This document shows, piece by piece, positions 59,501 to 64,000 of a stretch of 64,000 bases of DNA. Source of the stretch: Apus apus (Eukaryota; Chordata; Aves; Apodiformes; Apodidae); contig NC_067283.1 of the NCBI RefSeq assembly GCF_020740795.1, positions 45,435,659 through 45,499,658 on the forward strand, given 5' to 3'. Positions within the stretch are counted from its first letter, which is position 1. The number at the start of each line of letters is the position of its first letter. The notes beneath the pieces are model-generated. The model did no database searches. It was not told the DNA's origin and saw nothing but the letters and a program-made list of their open reading frames with translations. The translations under genes and the position numbers were made by a program.

Positions 59501-62500
59501 TTAACAGCTGAAAATTTATTTATGTTTGTTTCTTCCATTTACTAGTGAAAGAATGCTGTCTAACCTGGTTTTTATAGCAACAATAAAACACTAATTCTTT
59601 CAAGCATTTGTCACACTTGATATTGACATGAACAAGCCCGACTTGCTCCTTCTCCAGACTTTAAAAACCTAAAATACTTACATGTAAGTGTTCTATGTTC
59701 GTACGCGTCAATTTCAGTTTTGTGACAAATGTCAGTGATAATGGATCACATGACAGATTTTTTATTTTTATGTAGTTCTACTCATACTAGCCTACTGTCA
59801 AAAATTATTTACTGTTTAGTTTTACTACTTGAGGTTCTTAGTCTTTTTTGTAAACAAGGATTCAAACATGATGAGTTGCTGCTGCAGAGAAAAAAAGACA
59901 TGAGAAGGTATAAATCATCCAGGTTGAGACAGATAAGTCTGTTCTGGTCACCTTAGTTTTTTTTTTTAAAAATTGTGCCCTTATTTTGTCAATAATCAGA
60001 ATTTTCTGAAGTTTTGTTCTTGTGTGATTTGTTTCTTAAATTTAAAATGTTTCAGTTCAAACTCTTAACAAAATTAGAACACTGCATTATTTTAAGACAC
60101 CAGCTGTTTAAAGTTTCTGCAGTATTTACAGGTTTGGAAGTGAAGCTCAATATCATAAAACATTTCCACTTTAATTTTCATATTTTAATCCTGATTTCTT
60201 TTTATTTTGCTTTCTAACTGGTTTATGGTATGTACTCAGCTTTCTTCATATGTTTTAATTTTATTTAGTGACTTTCAGAATCTATTCAATAGTATTATTT
60301 AATGTGGTATTTATAATTTATCATTTATTTATTATTTATCAGTCATGGCAAATATTTTCTTTATCTGTTTTGTTAAGCCTTACATTATTAAAGGTTTAAA
60401 ATATTAAAGGCGTTTATTAAATCCTGGATAATAGTGTTTGTAGTTTAAAAGACTGGAACCAAATCTCCTAATTTTCTGGTTAAACATGAATGGGCCTCAA
60501 TGTCAGGGCTGCTAAGTATCTTCAGCTTTCATGTCCTAATTTGCTCTCTCTAATCTGTCAGTTTCTTTTGCAGCTCTTACATGTTCTGTTTACAGACATA
60601 TATATGTTGTTAAAACTAGCTGGTAAATATAGAGCTGAAATGCACTACTTTATTTATTCAGTTAATGTATTAGTTGTTTGGAGAAAATGCCAGATTGTAT
60701 CTGGTTTCACTCCATATTTTAATAAGATGAGCGCCAATAACATCATATGAATGCTAATTAAAGGAATAGCTTTCAAATTCTTTGGACAAATTACTTCCCA
60801 ATCACAATGGTTCTTCAAGGATCAACTCTTAGCTCAGCAGGTTTCTACCTTATTTTTTAAAGTAGTTTAATACTTTTTTAAGTTAGTTACTTTTAAGTTT
60901 TTAAAGTAGTTCAATGGTTCCACACGCTAAGTGTGAATCCTGGTTTGGGAGTAACTTAACTGCTTGTTGGGTCACTTTAGCTTTGAGGATTTAGAATTTT
61001 GTACACGATTGATTTATACCACAGTTTAGATAACTGTCTGTTCTGATCTGAAGCAAATAATGCTATGTAGTGCCTTTCAGCATCACAACCTTGGCCTCTG
61101 TCTCAAAATTCAAAATAAGCTTTTTTTCTGTACAGGTACTGTTATCAAGTGGTTTCCTATGCTCAAATCTTACCTTCCACATAGAAAAAGGAGCAGAGCT
61201 TCCATAGTTTTAGATTTTTGTTGGTTTTAAAGTGCTTCTGGTTCAGCCTCATCCTGAGCCATTATACTTTTGAGAGGTTGAAGGTGAGCTTTTAAACCTG
61301 AGAGGGTTTTTTAAAAATGGAAATCCTTAGAACAGTTACAGGAATATGATGCTTTGTGACCCAGAACTGATGGTCCAGAAGAGTCTGGGTTGTTTATTCT
61401 CACATGGAAATAGGGAAGTTGCTTCACAAGCAACTGTAAAGGCTCTGTTTGAAACTTCTCTGAGAACAGTGCAGTATCAGGACCTGATAATACAAGCCTT
61501 AACACTTTCATCCTTTCCTGCCCTGTGTTACACTAGTGTTTTTTTGAAATGCCTGTGATATTTTAGCTGCTTTAGAAATACATGATAGCATAGACATTCA
61601 GACTTTAATTTACTACTTCAGTATGCTCAATAGCTCCTTGTGATATGCTTCATCCTGTGACTTTGCCTGATTTTTAAAGAAGTACAAGATTTTGAAATCT
61701 CAACTTGGCAGAGAAGCCATTCCAGCCATCTTTAAAATGCATTTATTAACAATTTTTTAAAGTTGTACATTGGTTGGTGCTTTAACTTAAAAAAATTACT
61801 TCTAATTTAGACTTCATGGGAATAGCACAAACAGAATTATTAAAAAGTAAGGTGTTCCCACTTTATCTGGAATTTTGCACTTGACATTTAAAATATTTCT
61901 TCTCTTGCATTTGACATATTTAAAACATTTCTCCTTTTGAAGGCTGATACAAACCAGGATATCACTGAGCTGGAGAATAAAGTGGCAGCTTTGAAATCCC
62001 AGTTTGAGAAGACTCTGAATGACTCTACTGCAAACCAGAAATTCTTGGAAGAGAACTTGATGACAACAAAGCATGACTTGCTTAGGGTTCAGGATCAGCT
62101 GTCCACAGCTGAAAAGGTTAGCATTTTGTTGTTATGTAAAGGTGACATCCTTACTCACATTTTCACTGCTTAGTAATTTAAAAGTCACCCACTACAGGAT
62201 GTGGGATTTACTGATCACTCTTATGCCAGTGTATTTTTGTTATTCAGTGGAAAAACATATTGTACATAAAACAGCAAAACCACAACTAATTGTGTGAGTA
62301 TAGATAACTTTAAAATTGCGTGTTTGTCTGCATAGAAGTTTTTTGAATGAAAAGTGTATACACAGTCTTCAGAAGATTTTTATTCTGATTTCATTAGAAA
62401 ATAAAGCTTGTGTTTCTCTGCCTTTCTCAGTAATATTTGAATCTGCTAGCTGACTTACCTAAATTTGAACAAGTTAGAGAAACTGCTATTCTGAAACTTG

Positions 62501-63560
62501 AGGAGGAAAAGCAAGTGATCTTTTTAAAGAGGCATATTTAGCCTAGTTTTCACAATATGTAAAGAATATGTTGGTGTTGTTATTACATAGGAATTGGAGA
62601 AGAAATTTCAGCAAACAGCTGCCTATCGCAACATGAAGGAGATTCTCACTAAGAAGAATGAACAGATAAAGGATCTACGTAAGAAGCTTTCCAAGTAGGT
62701 GGTGCTGTTCTCTCTGTCCAAACTGGATCCATATTCTGGATCCATGTTCTACTCCCATTTTGTTTTTATAACTGTGATGCTTCCTATGTAATATTGGAAT
62801 ATACACTCTTTTTAAGGGAAAATGTATAGTCTACTTTACAGTTTCTAGTTGGCTGTTGCCTGATTTTTGACAAGCCAATCCTTCTAGTGGGTGCCAGGTG
62901 AATAGGACTGATGCGTGCAACAGCAGCTACTGTGTAGCAAGTAATGAGATAATTTAGTATGGAGAGAATACAAAATATTAATGGATGTAGTAGATAAGCC
63001 CCCAGGTGCTACACACAGAGATACAGATTGCAGATGTACCAGATGCTTCAGCATTATCTTATTTCTCCTACACTTATTTATGGGAATGAGAAGTCCACAG
63101 AACATAAGCAGGGTTAGGCCTGTGTTGAGGAAAGAAAAATGCACCCTGGCCATTGTATTGTGTAGAAGACTCTCATTGTGCAAGTGCTAAGGGATCTTTG
63201 GCAACATGGATTGCCTTACACCTAAGCTGGAGGAGGACTGAGGTGGAACTTAAAACTTCTCTTTAAGCTCCTACCTGTATTTTGGGATTTGTGAGTAGGT
63301 TCCTGGTCATTCCCTCATCTACTGTTTGGTAAACTGGCCAATTTTAAATGGAGATAATAGTCTAAAAGGTATATACCTTTGTCTGTGCCCTAAGTGGAAC
63401 AGGGAGCTTTGACAGGAATGTGTCACTAGCGGCAGCAATTTGTTGCTTGGGTTTCATGTTTTCTTTAGAGAAAAAATGTCTCTGATATTTTTTACTCTTG
63501 TTCTAATGATTATATTTCTGTTTATATTTTTTAATCCTCAGATACGAGCCAGAGGACTAA
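53523..63560 (+). CDS. LZTFL1: LZTFL1, leucine zipper transcription factor-like 1
   Basis: LZTFL1 (BBS17) is a cytoplasmic coiled-coil protein that binds the BBSome and controls its entry into cilia. Coding exons: 53523-53525 (ATG only), 55019-55143, 55616-55810, 56448-56508, 57365-57433, 58930-58995, 59139-59216, 61943-62116, 62591-62694 and 63542-63560 (stop TAA 63558-63560). All introns are GT-AG. The total is 894 bases, 297 residues (human 299), with no frame break. The N-terminus is [14 protein letters not shown]. Conserved blocks include [16 protein letters not shown] and [17 protein letters not shown]. The second half is a coiled coil with leucine heptads (exons 6-9), and the protein ends KYEPED. 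The first coding exon holds only the initiator codon. CR1 fragments lie in introns 1, 3 and 5. Orientation relative to CCR9 and FYCO1 is as in mammals. Confidence 0.97.
53526..55018. other. LZTFL1 intron 1
   Basis: Donor gtgagt directly after the ATG. It begins as CpG island and later contains a CR1 fragment. Confidence 0.85.
54015..54275 (+). mobile_element. CR1 fragment in LZTFL1 intron 1
   Basis: CR1 C-terminal coding pattern (cctgaggagcagctgaggga, ggaggctgaggggagacctt, gataggacaagaggaaatgg). Both 5' and 3' parts are lost. Confidence 0.85.
55981..56155 (+). mobile_element. CR1 3' end in LZTFL1 intron 3
   Basis: Typical sequence: ggaacagacttcccaggga, gttgtggagtcttcttctct, then ttggactagatgatttctag and a gaattccgtgattcc end. 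Confidence 0.85.
58238..58378 (+). mobile_element. CR1 3' end in LZTFL1 intron 5
   Basis: Diverged CR1 tail (accaggctggatggggcttt, gatgatcttgaaggtcc, gagtctgtgattca). Confidence 0.8.
59217..61942. other. LZTFL1 intron 7
   Basis: The longest LZTFL1 intron here (2.7 kb), AT-rich and without recognised repeats or exons. A short (TA)n run lies earlier, in intron 6 (59046-59061). Confidence 0.7.
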
Positions 63561-64000
63561 AACACCAAGAATATCTGATCTATCAGAGGCTGCCGTAGAC
63601 AAAAAAATGTAGACTGGTACTATTTTTTGAAAATCTTTGTTTTGAATAGTATAATTTTTGCTTCTAGTGCTTAAACTTTTTATAAATACTGATAAGATGC
63701 TGAAACTCCTGTCTACTCCTTATAAACCTACAATTTATAGTTATTCATTACTGTAGTCATGTCTTTAGTTGTTAACCATTGACATTCCTTCAGAAATATC
63801 AAGCAAGCTTATTGAAGACCTTAAACCATTCTCTACAAATAAAGGAGTTTATTTTTGTAAAGAAAAAGAAAAAAGGAAAAAATAAACATTAGAGGTTTTT
63901 TTTTTGATGTCTTTGAAGTGGAAACTCCCATTGTTACTTTTGTATAGTTAATGTAGCCATGGAATGGCATTGTATGTGGAACTTGCATCGGTAGTAGGAA
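63561..64000 (+). other. LZTFL1 3' UTR (start)
   Basis: AT-rich sequence after the stop codon with two AATAAA signals within 325 bases. The window ends shortly after. Mammalian LZTFL1 also has longer 3' UTRs, so more may lie outside. Confidence 0.7.
63838..63886 (+). terminator. LZTFL1 poly(A) signals
   Basis: AATAAA at 63838-63843 and again at 63881-63886, with a T-run downstream of the second (63896-63905). These are likely proximal polyadenylation sites. Confidence 0.6.

Overview
This is vertebrate nuclear DNA, almost certainly from a bird. Many fragments of the avian CR1 LINE are present, with typical 3' ends and, in one case, the (ATTCTATG)n tail. There is also a degenerate avian-type endogenous retrovirus. 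Three vertebrate genes can be built exon by exon and match the block LZTFL1 - CCR9 - FYCO1 (CXCR6 inside FYCO1) of human 3p21.31, in the same order and relative orientation. Genus and species cannot be told from the sequence alone.

Layout: 1-8164 is the 3' end of FYCO1 on the + strand (four last coding exons, GOLD domain). An antisense CXCR6-like chemokine receptor pseudogene (432 to about 1060) and an antisense CR1 element (1081-3060) lie in one of its introns. 8165-16541 holds the probable FYCO1 3' UTR and non-coding DNA. CCR9 lies on the - strand at 16542-18219, with one large exon and a predicted 18-base first coding exon. A perfect (AAAG)n tract of about 232 bases follows at 20201-20432.

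From about 21425 to 51385 lies a 30 kb complex of near-identical inverted copies: arm A forward (21425-28688), arm B reversed (29216-36993) and arm C forward (42213-50843), ending in a smaller hairpin (50548-51385). The spacer between B and C is the internal part of a broken endogenous retrovirus (nucleocapsid, dUTPase/protease, RT, RNase H, integrase, env). An LTR borders it on both sides, but in opposite orientations. Arm C's LTR is interrupted by a CR1 element that arm B's LTR lacks. Each arm carries a ~352 bp tandem repeat (about 3 units in A, about 4 in B and C), two direct copies of a GC-rich ~611 bp block, and several CR1 remnants. I recognise no host gene in the arms. There is a weak, gene-like combination of a leader-like ORF, a Cys-rich ORF and a poly(A) signal.

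53200-53525 is a CpG-rich promoter and the start of LZTFL1. Its ten coding exons run to 63560 and encode a predicted 297-residue protein with complete frame agreement, and the 3' UTR with poly(A) signals follows. Functionally the genes are unrelated neighbours: FYCO1 is an autophagosome/endosome transport adaptor, CCR9 a chemokine receptor for gut homing, and LZTFL1 a BBSome/ciliary trafficking regulator. The notable feature of the window is the large palindromic complex between CCR9 and LZTFL1.
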